Source: Owenia fusiformis
Lineage: Eukaryota; Annelida; Polychaeta; Sabellida; Oweniidae
Assembly (NCBI GenBank): GCA_903813345.2
Contig: CAIIXF020000258.1
Span: forward strand, 35,001 to 99,000
Direction of reading: 5' to 3'
Length of the DNA stretch: 64,000 bases
More notes on this DNA, generated by a model. The model ran no database searches, was not told where the DNA came from, and was given only the letters and a program-made list of their open reading frames with translations. Numbering within the stretch: position 1 is the first letter of the stretch. The letters are not shown here.

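Overview
This is AT-rich animal genomic DNA, most likely from a bivalve or another mollusc (inference). The pointers are split genes with GT-AG introns, non-LTR retrotransposons of the Jockey/CR1 type, many short TIR elements, gcccgtagccagg-type elements, CCGTCCGTCC tracts, and an extracellular gene built from EGF, TSP1 and D-x-(S/T)-P-P repeats of a kind common in lophotrochozoans. Nothing bacterial, phage-like or CRISPR-like is present.

Layout. 1-12200 is mostly non-coding: a ~545-bp tandem repeat (584-3073), a foldback element (3937-4534), a 631-bp element with a perfect 5-bp target duplication (4564-5194), a ~400-bp hairpin element (5265-5663), one possible C2H2 zinc-finger exon (7639-7744), a Helentron/pearl-like element with a core of 467-bp repeats (7826-9766), a possible minus-strand exon with an internal stop (9975-10453) and a mariner relic (11518-12110).

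From 12220 to past the right edge, one large plus-strand gene can be followed through 13 exons whose phases match at every junction. It reads: short leader segment, thrombospondin type 1 repeat (23798-23971), six-Cys module (48497-48631), EGF-like module (49616-49717), Cys-containing linkers, then extracellular beta-sandwich-like repeats with D-x-S/T-P-P borders (59863 onward). About 2.9 kb of coding sequence is spread over 52 kb. It is probably a large secreted or membrane receptor-like protein; I cannot name it.

Its introns are packed with nested mobile elements: a 1.2-kb-arm foldback (16005-22707) carrying a LINE with an intact 1197-codon ORF2; a second, decayed LINE on the opposite strand (24214-29900); a 12.46-kb composite (29977-42437) with huge inverted arms, bracketed by a perfect 13-bp direct repeat; two mariner-type TIR elements back to back (44205-47205); a 0.6-kb mariner-type MITE (50142-50748); and a 4.3-kb TIR element (51341-55644) carrying 11 copies of an ACGTGCGTGA-type motif, itself interrupted by another element.

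The least explained structures are the 12.46-kb composite, the 4.3-kb ACGTGCGTGA element, the long foldback family and the Helentron-like element. Family names for mobile elements rest on termini and target duplications read by eye, not on database comparison.
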